NCBI GenBank assembly: GCA_017656345.1
Contig: JACDNZ010000014.1
Span: 1 to 51,857 of the forward strand
Length of the DNA stretch: 51,857 nt
Reading direction: 5' to 3'
From: Thermosipho sp. (in: thermotogales)
GTDB taxonomy: Bacteria > Thermotogota > Thermotogae > Thermotogales > Fervidobacteriaceae
Of the stretch, positions 35,719 through 44,269 are shown in pieces. The notes under the pieces are model-generated. The model was given only the letters and a program-made list of their open reading frames with translations. It searched no databases and was not told where the DNA came from. Made by a program: the position numbers and the translations under genes. Within the stretch, counting starts at the first letter, position 1. Every line of letters begins with the position of its first letter.

Positions 35719-36603
35719 ATGGATGGAATTTATATAATCTTGTCATTTGTTATATTAGGAGTATTGTTTCCAATTTATATAAAGCTTATGAAAAAATATA
35801 AACTTGGTCAATATATAAGGGAGGAAGGTCCCGATCTTCATAATTATAAGACTGGCACACCAACTGCTGGTGGCCTTCTTTTTATATCTGTTTCAGTGAT
35901 TTTTGGTTTAATAATGAAAGCATCTTTTGGTCTTATACTTTCTTTGATTCTTTTTGGATTAATAGGTTTTATTGATGATTTTGCAAGTATAAGGAAGAAG
36001 AATGCATTGGGTCTTCGTGCATATCAGAAATTAATCCTTCAAGTTATATTTTCTATAATCCTCATATCATTTACCGATGTAAAACCAATATTTGGATTTG
36101 AGGTTTCAAAAATTACATATTATTTATTCTGGATTTTTGTAATAACTGGAGCTTCCAACGCCGTTAACTTAACAGATGGGCTTGATGGACTTGCGGGTTG
36201 GGTGTGGATAACCTCTATTTTACCCATGGCGTTTCTGGCGAAAGATAAATTTACATTTTTAGTTGTTTCAGCGGTTCTTTCATTTTTGCTTTTCAATACA
36301 AGACCTGCATCGGTTTTTATGGGGGATACAGGTTCACTTGCGCTGGGGGCTTTTCTTGCAACTTTTGCAATGTATAAAGGTTTTGAAGTACATTTAATTT
36401 TTTCGTCAACAATATTTATAGCTGAAACGTTAAGTGTTATACTACAGGTAGGATCGTATAAGTTATTTAAGAAAAGATTGTTTAAGATGTCACCAATTCA
36501 TCATCATTTTGAACTTTTAGGCTGGAAAGAAGAAAAAATTGTAGGAGTATTTGCGGCAATAAACCTTGTAATTTCACTATCGTTTGTTTTGACAAGCTGG
36601 TGA
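35719..36603 (+). CDS. mraY: phospho-N-acetylmuramoyl-pentapeptide transferase MraY
   Basis: A 294-residue integral membrane transferase making lipid I from UDP-MurNAc-pentapeptide and undecaprenyl phosphate. About ten membrane segments; TPTAGGLLF, FIDDFASI, NAVNLTDGLDGLAG, FMGDTGSLALG and the MraY-specific HHHFELLGWKEEKI near the C-terminus are present. It is shorter than the roughly 320-360 residues usual in proteobacteria but normal for this phylum. Confidence 0.95.
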   Translation: MDGIYIILSFVILGVLFPIYIKLMKKYKLGQYIREEGPDLHNYKTGTPTAGGLLFISVSVIFGLIMKASFGLILSLILFGLIGFIDDFASIRKKNALGLRAYQKLILQVIFSIILISFTDVKPIFGFEVSKITYYLFWIFVITGASNAVNLTDGLDGLAGWVWITSILPMAFLAKDKFTFLVVSAVLSFLLFNTRPASVFMGDTGSLALGAFLATFAMYKGFEVHLIFSSTIFIAETLSVILQVGSYKLFKKRLFKMSPIHHHFELLGWKEEKIVGVFAAINLVISLSFVLTSW

Positions 36604-36607
36604 TAAT

Positions 36608-37480
36608 TTGAATGCGTTGGTTCCTGTTGTTGTAACTTTTCTTGTATATTATTTTTCAAAAAGATATAAAATACTTCTTGATTATCCAGATTCAAGAAAA
36701 AACCATCATTTACCAACTCCACAAATTGGTGGAATTATCCTCTTTATATCCCTTTTATTTTTATTCAGATTGAATGAAAATATTTTGTTTTCATTGGGAA
36801 TATTGTTATCCTTCTTCTTTGGAATTATTGATGATGCCAAAAATCTTTCTTATAAATCAAAATTTCTTCTCGAATCAATTATTGCTTTAATTTTTGTGTT
36901 GAATTCAAATTTGACACTATTTGGGTATAGTGGAATTTTTGTAAAGATATTTACATTCTTTTGGTTTCTTGCAATTGTAAATGGATTTAATATGATCGAT
37001 GGTTTGAATGGCCTTTCAACGGGAGTGTTGTTAATTTATTCTTTGTTTTTAAAAAGATATGACCTTTCGTTTATTTACCTTCCTATTTATCTTTTTAATC
37101 TTTTTGGAAAATTTTTCATGGGTGAATCGGGAACGTTGTTATCTTCCTTTTTACTTATAACTATTCTTTCAAATTCAAATGGAGAACTTGTCTATTTGAC
37201 GCTGTTTTTCGGATATCCTGCATATGAAGTAGTTTCAAGTTTTATTAGAAGAATAATATCCGGCAAGAGTCCCTTCCTGCCGGATAGAAAACATCTTCAT
37301 CATGTATTTTCTGAAAGATTTGGAAATGTTAAATTTTTGATTTTTGCGTATATTATTTCATCAGTTTTTGTGTTACTATCCCATAAATTCTATGGCGTTT
37401 TCATCTACATTTTTATCTGCCTCTTCCTCTTCGCCTTCCAGCGCAAATTCGAGAGAAGCAATAGCAACCTCAATTTGTGA
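36608..37480 (+). CDS. WecA/TagO-type undecaprenyl-phosphate sugar-1-phosphate transferase
   Basis: A 290-residue membrane protein of the same superfamily as MraY but without its HHHFE motif. It has PTPQIGGI, GIIDDAKNL, NGFNMIDGLNGLS, FMGESGTLLSS and DRKHLHHVF, the last being the HIHH-type motif of WecA/TagO. It should start a second polymer on undecaprenyl phosphate, probably with GlcNAc-1-P. TTG start four bases after mraY. Its last 105 bases overlap the convergent DUF1385 gene. Confidence 0.88.
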   Translation: MNALVPVVVTFLVYYFSKRYKILLDYPDSRKNHHLPTPQIGGIILFISLLFLFRLNENILFSLGILLSFFFGIIDDAKNLSYKSKFLLESIIALIFVLNSNLTLFGYSGIFVKIFTFFWFLAIVNGFNMIDGLNGLSTGVLLIYSLFLKRYDLSFIYLPIYLFNLFGKFFMGESGTLLSSFLLITILSNSNGELVYLTLFFGYPAYEVVSSFIRRIISGKSPFLPDRKHLHHVFSERFGNVKFLIFAYIISSVFVLLSHKFYGVFIYIFICLFLFAFQRKFERSNSNLNL

Positions 37481-38257
37481 GATGTCAGGTTCATCTGTGG
37501 TAAGTTTTTGAAGTAAAAGACCGGGAAATGATAAAAACCTCAAAAATGGAAATTTATCAAAAACTTTTAAAAGTTCATATGATAAAGACGCAACAACCGG
37601 AATAAAGATAATTCTAATTAATACCCTTTCAAGCCCTGTTAGAGGTCTCCAGATTCCAAATAAACTGAATAATAAGATTGCGACAATTAAAAATATCATT
37701 ACGAAGTTTGTTCCACATCTTGGATGAATAGTAGTATATTTTTTTACGTTTTCTGGTGTCAATTCTTCACCGTGTTCATATGCATGAATTGTTTTATGTT
37801 CAGCACCATGATATTGAAAGACTCTTTTAACATCTTTCATAAAGGAAATTATCCATACATAAAGTAAGAACAAAAATAATCTTATAAAACCATCGACAAG
37901 TGAAAATAAAAATTCATTATTTTTCAGCCCCATTAAATTGGTTAACCATACTGGAAGAAGAACAAATAGTCCAACACCAATGACGATTGCAATGATGATT
38001 GAGAAAATTGTGTCAGATTTTTTCATTTCTTCACCGGAAGAGATTTCTGCTGACCTATCCAGTGCTTTCATACCATAATAAAGTGAATAATACAAGCTAA
38101 AAAAACCTCTTAAAAATGGAATTTTTAAAAATTTTGTTCTTTTAATTTTTCCAAGTTCTTCAGTAACAATTTTCCCTTCTTTATCCCTTACAGCTATAGC
38201 AATCTTTTTGCCCATCATGAGGACACCTTCGATAATTGCCTGGCCACCAACTTTCAT
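37376..38257 (-). CDS. DUF1385 (YqhQ) family membrane protein
   Basis: A 293-residue protein starting with the family hallmark MKVGGQAIIEGVLMMG, with about four membrane segments, YHGAEHKTIHAYE (about 125-140), HPRCGTNF and the family end PGLLLQKLTTDEPDISQIEVAIAS. The ATG at 38257 follows AGGAGGTAT; upstream codons are not part of the family. The acidic tail after ALEG (about 25 residues) goes beyond the usual end and lies in the region overlapping the WecA-like gene. The role of the family is not clear to me. Confidence 0.9.
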   Translation of the reverse strand: MKVGGQAIIEGVLMMGKKIAIAVRDKEGKIVTEELGKIKRTKFLKIPFLRGFFSLYYSLYYGMKALDRSAEISSGEEMKKSDTIFSIIIAIVIGVGLFVLLPVWLTNLMGLKNNEFLFSLVDGFIRLFLFLLYVWIISFMKDVKRVFQYHGAEHKTIHAYEHGEELTPENVKKYTTIHPRCGTNFVMIFLIVAILLFSLFGIWRPLTGLERVLIRIIFIPVVASLSYELLKVFDKFPFLRFLSFPGLLLQKLTTDEPDISQIEVAIASLEFALEGEEEEADKNVDENAIEFMG

Positions 38258-38269
38258 AATTATACCTCC

Positions 38270-38298
38270 TACTAAAATAAAGGGTGCAATATGCACCC
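38270..38298 (-). terminator. terminator after spoVS transcript
   Basis: The stem GGGTGCA/TGCACCC (38282-38298, loop ATA) is followed on the minus strand by TTTATTTTAG. It lies directly upstream of the DUF1385 start. Confidence 0.7.
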
Positions 38299-38314
38299 AA
38301 ATATTATCATCATA

Positions 38315-38425
38315 TTAATGAATTTCCTTCATTGAAAATAAACCCTTGGCGAAGTTAGTTTTGTCTTTTTCCTTTTCTTTCTCGCCAAATTTTGCAAGAT
38401 CATAGAAATTAAATAAGAAATTCAT
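38315..38425 (-). CDS. possible small ORF (36 residues) downstream of spoVS
   Basis: An ATG at 38425 opens a 36-codon frame ending at 38315, 23 bases after the spoVS stop and just before the terminator at 38298. The product begins MNFLFNFYDLAKFGEKEKEK and is rich in Lys and Phe. The only ribosome binding candidate (AAGGGA) is about 15 bases away, which is long. The ORF fills the space between spoVS and its terminator, which is the main argument for it. Confidence 0.35.
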   Translation of the reverse strand: MNFLFNFYDLAKFGEKEKEKDKTNFAKGLFSMKEIH

Positions 38426-38448
38426 TCGGCAAAATCACTTTCCCTTAA

Positions 38449-38724
38449 TTACTCGGATTTTTTGTTAGTTAAATATACTCTAAATGAAATACCTGTTCTT
38501 GTTTCACCATCAATTTCAACTTCAATGAAACCTGGTACTGCATAGAGGTCTTTACCATCTTCTGCTAAAAACCTTCTTGCTACTGCGAGTGCTTTTGATG
38601 CTTGGTTGACTGCTCCTGCCCCTATTGCTTGAATTTCAAGCTTTTCGTTTTTGGTTAGTGAACCTACAATTGCTCCTGCAACTTTATTAGGATTAGACTT
38701 TGAGCTGACTTTCAATGTTTCCAT
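38449..38724 (-). CDS. spoVS: stage V sporulation protein S (SpoVS) family protein
   Basis: A 91-residue protein of the SpoVS family: LKVSSKSNPNKVAGAIVG, IQAIGAGAVNQASKALAVARRFL, and the C-terminal ISFRVYL. The family has an Alba-like fold and also occurs in non-sporulating bacteria including Thermotogales, where it may bind nucleic acid. The start follows GGAGGATGG. An extended -10 (TGTTAAAAT on the minus strand, 38788-38780) lies about 56 bases upstream. Confidence 0.95.
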   Translation of the reverse strand: METLKVSSKSNPNKVAGAIVGSLTKNEKLEIQAIGAGAVNQASKALAVARRFLAEDGKDLYAVPGFIEVEIDGETRTGISFRVYLTNKKSE

Positions 38725-39066
38725 ATACTTACCATCCTCCTTGTAGAAAAAATAATATGACTGTTAATATGGGTAGTAATATTTTAACATATAATTATAA
38801 AAAAACAAAATTTAAATGAAATTTTTTAATATAATTTTATTTTATATTGATATTGAATGTTGAAATGAAAGCAAATTGATATAAGCGAATAGAATAAATT
38901 AATAATTTTAGTGTGATTGAAGGCATCGAATAGTGCTATAGATAAGTTTTATTGAATTGAATTTCATAAATTTCAGAAAAGGGTAGATTGAAGAGATAAA
39001 TATTGTATATTTAATTGAATTTTTTAGTTGGAAAAATATTATGAATCATAAAAATACTTTTTATAG

Positions 39067-39100
39067 AAAAACAGCCCGGGGTTCTGTGGCTGTTTTTGTT
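39067..39100 (+). terminator. terminator-like hairpin in the intergenic region
   Basis: A ten-bp stem AAAAACAGCC/GGCTGTTTTT with an 11-base GC-rich loop has T-runs on both strands. No protein gene ends here on the plus strand, so it either protects the downstream operon or ends an unrecognised short RNA. Confidence 0.6.
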
Positions 39101-39244
39101 TATATATTAGGCATTACTGACCAGAAATTATGTTGCCGATTTTCCGAATCCGAAATTAAGTTTGTATTTGAATTAAAATGAAATACATGCAAAATTCTTC
39201 TATTTTTGCTTGATTTTAAATTTTTTTATTTTTGTAATATATTG

Positions 39245-39270
39245 TATAATTTTGTAGTAAAATTACAAAA
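39245..39270 (+). promoter_or_regulatory. promoter -10 and palindromic operator of the amino-sugar operon
   Basis: TATAAT at 39245-39250 overlaps the left half of a near-perfect palindrome, ATTTTGTAG-TAAAA-TTACAAAAT (39248-39270; eight of nine arm positions pair). The site covers the expected transcription start, a classic repressor position, and the operon's second gene encodes an RpiR regulator. No good -35 was found. Confidence 0.5.
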
Positions 39271-39313
39271 TATTCAATAAAAATTGAAATAATATTTCGT
39301 TTGAGGTGAAAAT

Positions 39314-40816
39314 GTGCTTATAAAACCTTTTTCGTTGATCGTTTCATGCCAGGCTTTTAATAATGAAGCATTGAGAGATTCATATGTTTTAGCTAAGATA
39401 GCTCTTGCTGCAAAAAATGGAGGTGCTTCATGGATAAGGGCTAATGGCCCAGAAGATATAAAAGGAATCAAAAAATTAACGGGCTTACCTGTAATAGGAA
39501 TTTATAAAGATTTTGAATCTTTAAAAAAATCTGAGGCTTTTATTACTGTAAGAAAATGGCAAATAAAAGAAATTATTGAGGCTGGTGCAGAAGTTGTAGC
39601 TATAGATTGTACGAGGCGTCCAAGACCTGAGCCCCTTAATGAATTATTTAGATTTGTGAGGAAAAACTACCCATCTGTAGAAATAATAGCAGATATTGCT
39701 GATTTAGAAGATGTAAAAACTGTGTTGAAATTAAAACCAGATTATTTTTCCACTACTTTAACTGGATACACTGATTATACGATGAATCATAAGAAGCCAG
39801 ATATAGAGCTTATAAGTAAAATTAAAGAGATTACAGATATTCCTGTCATTGCAGAAGGCCATTATAAAGAGCCACGTCAGGTGCGCCAGGCGTTGATTTA
39901 TGGAGCCCACGCAGTTGTTGTGGGTACAGCAATAACTCGGCCTCAGGTTTTGACAAGGAATTTTTATGATGCATTAAAAGATTTTTCATATAACACAAAA
40001 GTACTCGGTGTTGATATTGGTGGGACCTGGATAAGAATGGTTGTTGTAGATTTAAAAAGAAACATTTTGGAAAGATTCAAGTTTGAAAATCCACAGGAGA
40101 AAAATGAGATTTTTTCTGAAATATCGAGAGTGGTACAGAATTTAGGAGATATTACACACATAGGAGTTGCCAGTGCAGGAAGAGTGGATGTGGAAACCGG
40201 AATAGTGACTTTTGCTTCAGATAACATAAAGAATTGGAGTGGTGTGAATATTAAAAATGAAATATTCAAACGAACTGGTTTAATTCCGACGGTTGATAAT
40301 GATGCAAATGCGGCTGCTTTTGCACAGTGGGATAGGACAAAGGAAGAAAATTTAGTGTTGTTAACGGTTGGTACCGGAATCGGTGGTGGAGCGGTTGTAA
40401 ACGGAGAAATTTTGAAGGGGAAAAATGGGGGAGCATTTGAAATTGGCCATCTGATTTATCCTCTGAATACTAATAAATGCACTTGTGGAAAAACTGGTTG
40501 TGTTGAGACTCTTTTAAATGGGAAAAGTTTAAAATCTGCTTTTGAAATTAAAGATAAGAAAAAGATAGATTTTATTTCGGAAGTATATGCATGGTTGATT
40601 GATTCAACGAAAATGTTTGTTGATTTCGATAAATTTTATTTAACTGGGGTTATTAAGTTTTATGGGGATGAATTTTTAAATAAAATAAGAAAACAGTATG
40701 AAAAGTTATCAGTTTTAAACAAAGGTGAAGATATTTTGTTTTCAACTCTTGATGAATTTGGTGGAGCATATGGCGCTGCTCTTGAAAGTTTGTATTTTGG
40801 AGGTGAAAGTAAATGA
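39314..40816 (+). CDS. bifunctional ManNAc-6-P 2-epimerase / ManNAc kinase (NanE-NanK fusion)
   Basis: A 500-residue fusion. Residues 1-225 are a NanE TIM barrel converting ManNAc-6-P to GlcNAc-6-P, with Lys65 (GIYK) and Glu181 (AEGHY) in the expected catalytic places and CTRRPRP typical of the family. Residues 229-500 are a ROK kinase: DIGGT (234-238), DNDANAAA, GTGIGGG, and the zinc motif CTCGKTGC. Together they take ManNAc to GlcNAc-6-P. Separate genes are more usual. GTG start after GAGGTG. First gene of the operon; overlaps the RpiR gene by ATGA. Confidence 0.92.
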   Translation: MLIKPFSLIVSCQAFNNEALRDSYVLAKIALAAKNGGASWIRANGPEDIKGIKKLTGLPVIGIYKDFESLKKSEAFITVRKWQIKEIIEAGAEVVAIDCTRRPRPEPLNELFRFVRKNYPSVEIIADIADLEDVKTVLKLKPDYFSTTLTGYTDYTMNHKKPDIELISKIKEITDIPVIAEGHYKEPRQVRQALIYGAHAVVVGTAITRPQVLTRNFYDALKDFSYNTKVLGVDIGGTWIRMVVVDLKRNILERFKFENPQEKNEIFSEISRVVQNLGDITHIGVASAGRVDVETGIVTFASDNIKNWSGVNIKNEIFKRTGLIPTVDNDANAAAFAQWDRTKEENLVLLTVGTGIGGGAVVNGEILKGKNGGAFEIGHLIYPLNTNKCTCGKTGCVETLLNGKSLKSAFEIKDKKKIDFISEVYAWLIDSTKMFVDFDKFYLTGVIKFYGDEFLNKIRKQYEKLSVLNKGEDILFSTLDEFGGAYGAALESLYFGGESK

Positions 40817-41664
40817 ATGGAGTTATTGCGTTGATTAAGCATAGAATGAGTGATTTAACAAAGTCAGAAAAGAAGATTGCGGAAATAGTGTTGCAAAGCA
40901 CGAATCAAATCATAAAGATGACAGTAAATGAATTAGCGACGATGTGTGGTGTAAGTGATGCAACTGTAATCAGGTTTATAAAGAAACTGGATTTTGAAAC
41001 TTTTCAGGAGTTTAAGTTTTCTTTAGCCAAAGAAGAAGTAGAAAATGTAGAAGAAGAAATGGAGCTGGTATTAAAACCAAGCGATACGCCAGGGGATGTT
41101 CACAGAAAAATTACTTCAGCTTCTTTAAGAACGATTGAAAGTACATCAAAGATAACCAGGTTAAAGCTGGATTCATATATTGAAGTTGCGCGTGCGATAA
41201 GATCTTCAAATAAAATTTGTATTTTTGGAGTTGGTGCATCTGGAGCAGTATCCATATTTTTACAATACAAACTCACCCGGAATGGATATCCTGCCGTTGC
41301 AATTGTTGATCCACATATGCAGGCAATTCTGGCGGCAAATATGACCTCGAAAGATCTTGCAATTGGAATAAGTCAAAGTGGTTCAACGAAAGATACGGTA
41401 GATTCTTTAGCTGTTGCTAAAGAACACGGTGCTATGACTGTTGCTATAACTGATCACAAAAATTCGCCAATTGCAAAATATTCCTCAATAATAATTGAGA
41501 CTTTTTCAAGTGATAATCCCATAAAGAATAGTGCGGGCCGTTCCGTATTAGCACAAATTTATGCGATTGAAATATTAACCGGAATTCTGCAAACACTGGA
41601 TTATGAAAGAAGCGTGAAATTTGGTGAGGAAACAGCAAAGGCCGTTATCAAAAAGTTATATTAA
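40813..41664 (+). CDS. RpiR-family transcriptional regulator
   Basis: A 283-residue regulator with an N-terminal helix-turn-helix (about 1-75; LTKSEKKIAEIVLQ, TVNELATMCGVSDATVIRFIKKL) and a C-terminal SIS domain (about 120-260; FGVGASG, GISQSGSTKDT) that binds sugar phosphates. RpiR/NanR-type regulators commonly control sialic acid and amino-sugar genes. The palindrome at 39248-39270 is its most likely operator, and GlcNAc-6-P or ManNAc-6-P a plausible effector; both are inference. Confidence 0.93.
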   Translation: MNGVIALIKHRMSDLTKSEKKIAEIVLQSTNQIIKMTVNELATMCGVSDATVIRFIKKLDFETFQEFKFSLAKEEVENVEEEMELVLKPSDTPGDVHRKITSASLRTIESTSKITRLKLDSYIEVARAIRSSNKICIFGVGASGAVSIFLQYKLTRNGYPAVAIVDPHMQAILAANMTSKDLAIGISQSGSTKDTVDSLAVAKEHGAMTVAITDHKNSPIAKYSSIIIETFSSDNPIKNSAGRSVLAQIYAIEILTGILQTLDYERSVKFGEETAKAVIKKLY

Positions 41665-41697
41665 ATCAGCTTATTGTTTTATGAGGAGGAGTGAACT

Positions 41698-42939
41698 GTG
41701 CGTTGGAATGTAGCAGTTTTTGGTGGAGGTATTGCTGGTATAAGCGCCGCAGTTAATGCCTATAGATCAGGTAAATCAGTAATACTTGTGGAACAAAGTT
41801 TCACAATTGGTGGTAATGCAACTTCAGGACTTGTTAATCCGTTTATGAGATATTGGTTAGATAACAAGATACTTGCTGGAGAATTTTTTCAGGAAATTTT
41901 GGGAGATTTGAAAGATTACAATGCGAGATTTAAAAACACATTTGATTCTGAAATGTTAAAGATTATTTTGTTTAAGAAACTTGAAGGTGTGACTTTATTG
42001 TTCAGATCCATACCAATAGAAGTTTATAGAAAACATAAGACTATTAAAAAAGTAATTGTTCAAAGTAGTTTAGGAAACAGATACGAAATCGAAGCTGATT
42101 TGTTTATTGATGCAACTGGTGATTCCACGCTAGCTTATCTATCAGGTTGTAAGGTGGAATCAGGGGATGAAACTGGTACAAACCAGGCAACAACGTTGAT
42201 GTTTGTTATTGGAAATGTTGATTTTCATAAAGTAAGGGAAAGTATAAGAAAAGATCCTGATAATTTTTTTAAGTGGGTTTCACCAGATGCTGAAGTATTG
42301 TCAGTTGCAGGATACTTCAAGGAAATAAAGAAGGCCAGAAAAGAAGGTTTAACATACCCCAGCGATTATTTTTTCTTTGTGCAGCTTCCTGGAGAAGGAA
42401 GGGTTACAGTCAATACTACGCATATTGGAGTTAAGACAACAGATGATTTTGAAGTTTCTAAGGCAATGGAAGTGGGTCATAAGCAAGTTTATGATGTATT
42501 TAGATTTTCAAAAGAATATGTTCCCGGATTTGAAAATTCATATATTGAAAAAATAGCAAATATTTTGGGAATCAGAGAGAGTAGAAGGGGGACGGGACTT
42601 TACAAGTTCAAAGGAAACGATGTTTTGCAGAAATCAAAGTTTTCTGATGGGGTAATAAATGCATGTTATGGCATAGATGTGCATAAAAAAGAGCACAAAA
42701 TTGATAAAGCTGAAAGTGAATTTGTCCCAAAGTATGAAGATTATTATCAGATTCCTTTAAGAGCTTTAATTTCAAAGGATGTTGAAAATTTAGCTGTAAT
42801 TGGTCGAGGATTATCTTCAGATTTTCTGGGGCAATCTGCTGCAAGAATTATGCCAACTTGTGTGGATATGGGTGAGGTTGCGGGAAAACTTGCAGGGAAA
42901 GTGCAAAAAAGCTTTAGAGAAGCAATTAGTGAATTTTAA
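41698..42939 (+). CDS. FAD-dependent oxidoreductase of unknown substrate
   Basis: A 413-residue protein of the FAD_oxidored (PF12831-like) group. The dinucleotide motif is GGGIAGISAAVNAYRSGKSVILVEQ (8-32), followed by IGGNATSGLVNP. DLFIDATGDSTLAYLSG (about 134-150) and the C-terminal LAVIGRGLSSDFLGQSAARIMPT complete the fold. There is no signal peptide, so it is cytoplasmic. Members of this group occur in carbohydrate operons, but the reaction is not known to me. GTG start after GAGGAG. It stands between the regulator and the importer. Confidence 0.85.
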   Translation: MRWNVAVFGGGIAGISAAVNAYRSGKSVILVEQSFTIGGNATSGLVNPFMRYWLDNKILAGEFFQEILGDLKDYNARFKNTFDSEMLKIILFKKLEGVTLLFRSIPIEVYRKHKTIKKVIVQSSLGNRYEIEADLFIDATGDSTLAYLSGCKVESGDETGTNQATTLMFVIGNVDFHKVRESIRKDPDNFFKWVSPDAEVLSVAGYFKEIKKARKEGLTYPSDYFFFVQLPGEGRVTVNTTHIGVKTTDDFEVSKAMEVGHKQVYDVFRFSKEYVPGFENSYIEKIANILGIRESRRGTGLYKFKGNDVLQKSKFSDGVINACYGIDVHKKEHKIDKAESEFVPKYEDYYQIPLRALISKDVENLAVIGRGLSSDFLGQSAARIMPTCVDMGEVAGKLAGKVQKSFREAISEF

Positions 42940-42965
42940 CCACATTTGAAAAAGGGGGAATTTTG

Positions 42966-44213
42966 ATGAAAAAGTTTGTATTAATGTTGGTTGTTTTACT
43001 GGCTGTATTGAGTTTTTCTAAAACTGTAACTATTGAATTCTGGACACTTTCTTTAAGTCCAACTTTTGATGACTATATTAACGCAATTATTCAGGATTTT
43101 GAGACACAAAATCCAAACATCAAGGTGAAATGGCTGGATATTCCATATGGTGCAGCAGTTCAAAAATTTACTTCAGCGGTTGCAGCCAAACAAGCACCAG
43201 ATGTAATGAATCTGAATACATCTTGGGCAATTGATTTTGCAGCGCAGGGAGCTTTATTGCCTTTAGATGAATACCTGACTGAAGAAGATAAAGATATTTA
43301 CTGGGATAAGTTGTGGGAATCGACAGTTATTGATGGAAAGTCATATGCATTCCCATGGTATGCATCAATTCCTATCTTAATGTATAATAGAGAATTTTTT
43401 GAAAACGCAGGACTTGATCCTGATAATCCTCCAAAGACCTGGGATGAAGTATTTAATTACTCAAGAAAGATCAGAGCAGCGCTTGATATTTATGGTTTTG
43501 AACCAAACATAATTGCAATTGATGAGCTTTTACTTGAAGGTATTCCTATAGTAACTCCTGATGGCAAAAAGGCTGCCTTCAATACACCGGAAGCTGTAAA
43601 AAAATTAGAATGGTTCCAGAAAGCATATCGTGAAAACCTTATGCCAAGAAGTCTTGGCGGATATGGTGAAGGAAGACAATTGTTTGAAGCTGGAAAACTT
43701 GCTATGTATCCAGCAGGACTTACGATGTTAAAACACATTGAATCTAACAGCCCCGACATTTTTAAAGTTACAGATGTCGCAGAATTTCCAGTTGGAAAAG
43801 CTGGAATAGTAAAAACATCGTTGATGAATTTTGTTATTCCAATAACAACAAAACATCCAGAAGAAGCAGTAAAATTTGCTCTATTTATTACATCACCAAA
43901 ATGGCAGATTGAATTCAGTAAATATGCCACAATTCTTCCTTCAACCAAGCAAGGACTTGAATCCAGTGAAGAGTTCTTAAATAGAGCAAATGCGGGAGAT
44001 TTAAAGGCCAAGGCTATGTTAATGGCAAGTAAATCAATGGCAAAAGCAGTTGATTTAAATGCTATAACTGTACATCATATTCCTTCAGATAAATTTGCGC
44101 AGATAAGAAAAGTTTTACAGGATTATTGGCTAAAAGCAATAAAAGGGGAATATACAGCAGAAGAAGCTTTAAACCTTGCTGAAGAAGAAGTTAACAAGAT
44201 ATTGGCTGAATAA
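42966..44213 (+). CDS. sugar ABC transporter, substrate-binding protein (amino-sugar operon)
   Basis: A 415-residue extracellular solute-binding protein of family 1. Residues 1-19 are a signal peptide ending near SFSKT; VTIEFWTLSLSPTF, APDVMNLNTSW and ITTKHPEEAVKFALFI are typical for the UgpB/MalE group. The ATG at 42966 follows GGGGG by seven bases; a TTG at 42963 is an alternative. The operon context suggests a ManNAc-containing oligosaccharide or other amino sugar as ligand. Confidence 0.9.
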   Translation: MKKFVLMLVVLLAVLSFSKTVTIEFWTLSLSPTFDDYINAIIQDFETQNPNIKVKWLDIPYGAAVQKFTSAVAAKQAPDVMNLNTSWAIDFAAQGALLPLDEYLTEEDKDIYWDKLWESTVIDGKSYAFPWYASIPILMYNREFFENAGLDPDNPPKTWDEVFNYSRKIRAALDIYGFEPNIIAIDELLLEGIPIVTPDGKKAAFNTPEAVKKLEWFQKAYRENLMPRSLGGYGEGRQLFEAGKLAMYPAGLTMLKHIESNSPDIFKVTDVAEFPVGKAGIVKTSLMNFVIPITTKHPEEAVKFALFITSPKWQIEFSKYATILPSTKQGLESSEEFLNRANAGDLKAKAMLMASKSMAKAVDLNAITVHHIPSDKFAQIRKVLQDYWLKAIKGEYTAEEALNLAEEEVNKILAE

Positions 44214-44218
44214 AAAAA

Positions 44219-44244
44219 CGGGGGAGGAGCTTTTCCCTCCCCCA
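44219..44244 (+). terminator. intercistronic hairpin between binding-protein and permease genes
   Basis: The stem GGGGGAGG/CCTCCCCC (44220-44243) starts six bases after the stop codon. It has no T-run, so it is more likely an mRNA-stabilising stem or partial terminator. Its 3' arm CCCTCCCCC can also pair with purine-rich ribosome binding sites. Confidence 0.7.
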
Positions 44245-44269
44245 TGGTTATAGTAAAGGTGGTGCTAGT

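Larger units (their letters stand above)
38725..39313. other. 589-base AT-rich intergenic region between spoVS and the amino-sugar operon
   Basis: No credible ORF. It holds the spoVS promoter (minus, 38780-38788), a terminator-like hairpin at 39067-39097, and the promoter/operator of the amino-sugar operon at 39245-39270. The stretch 38860-39060 is A/T-rich with no structure I can support. Confidence 0.6.

Noticed and set aside
43490-44011. A 173-codon minus-strand ORF opposite the binding-protein gene
   Set aside because: It is an antisense shadow of a well-conserved binding protein and lacks any recognisable motif.
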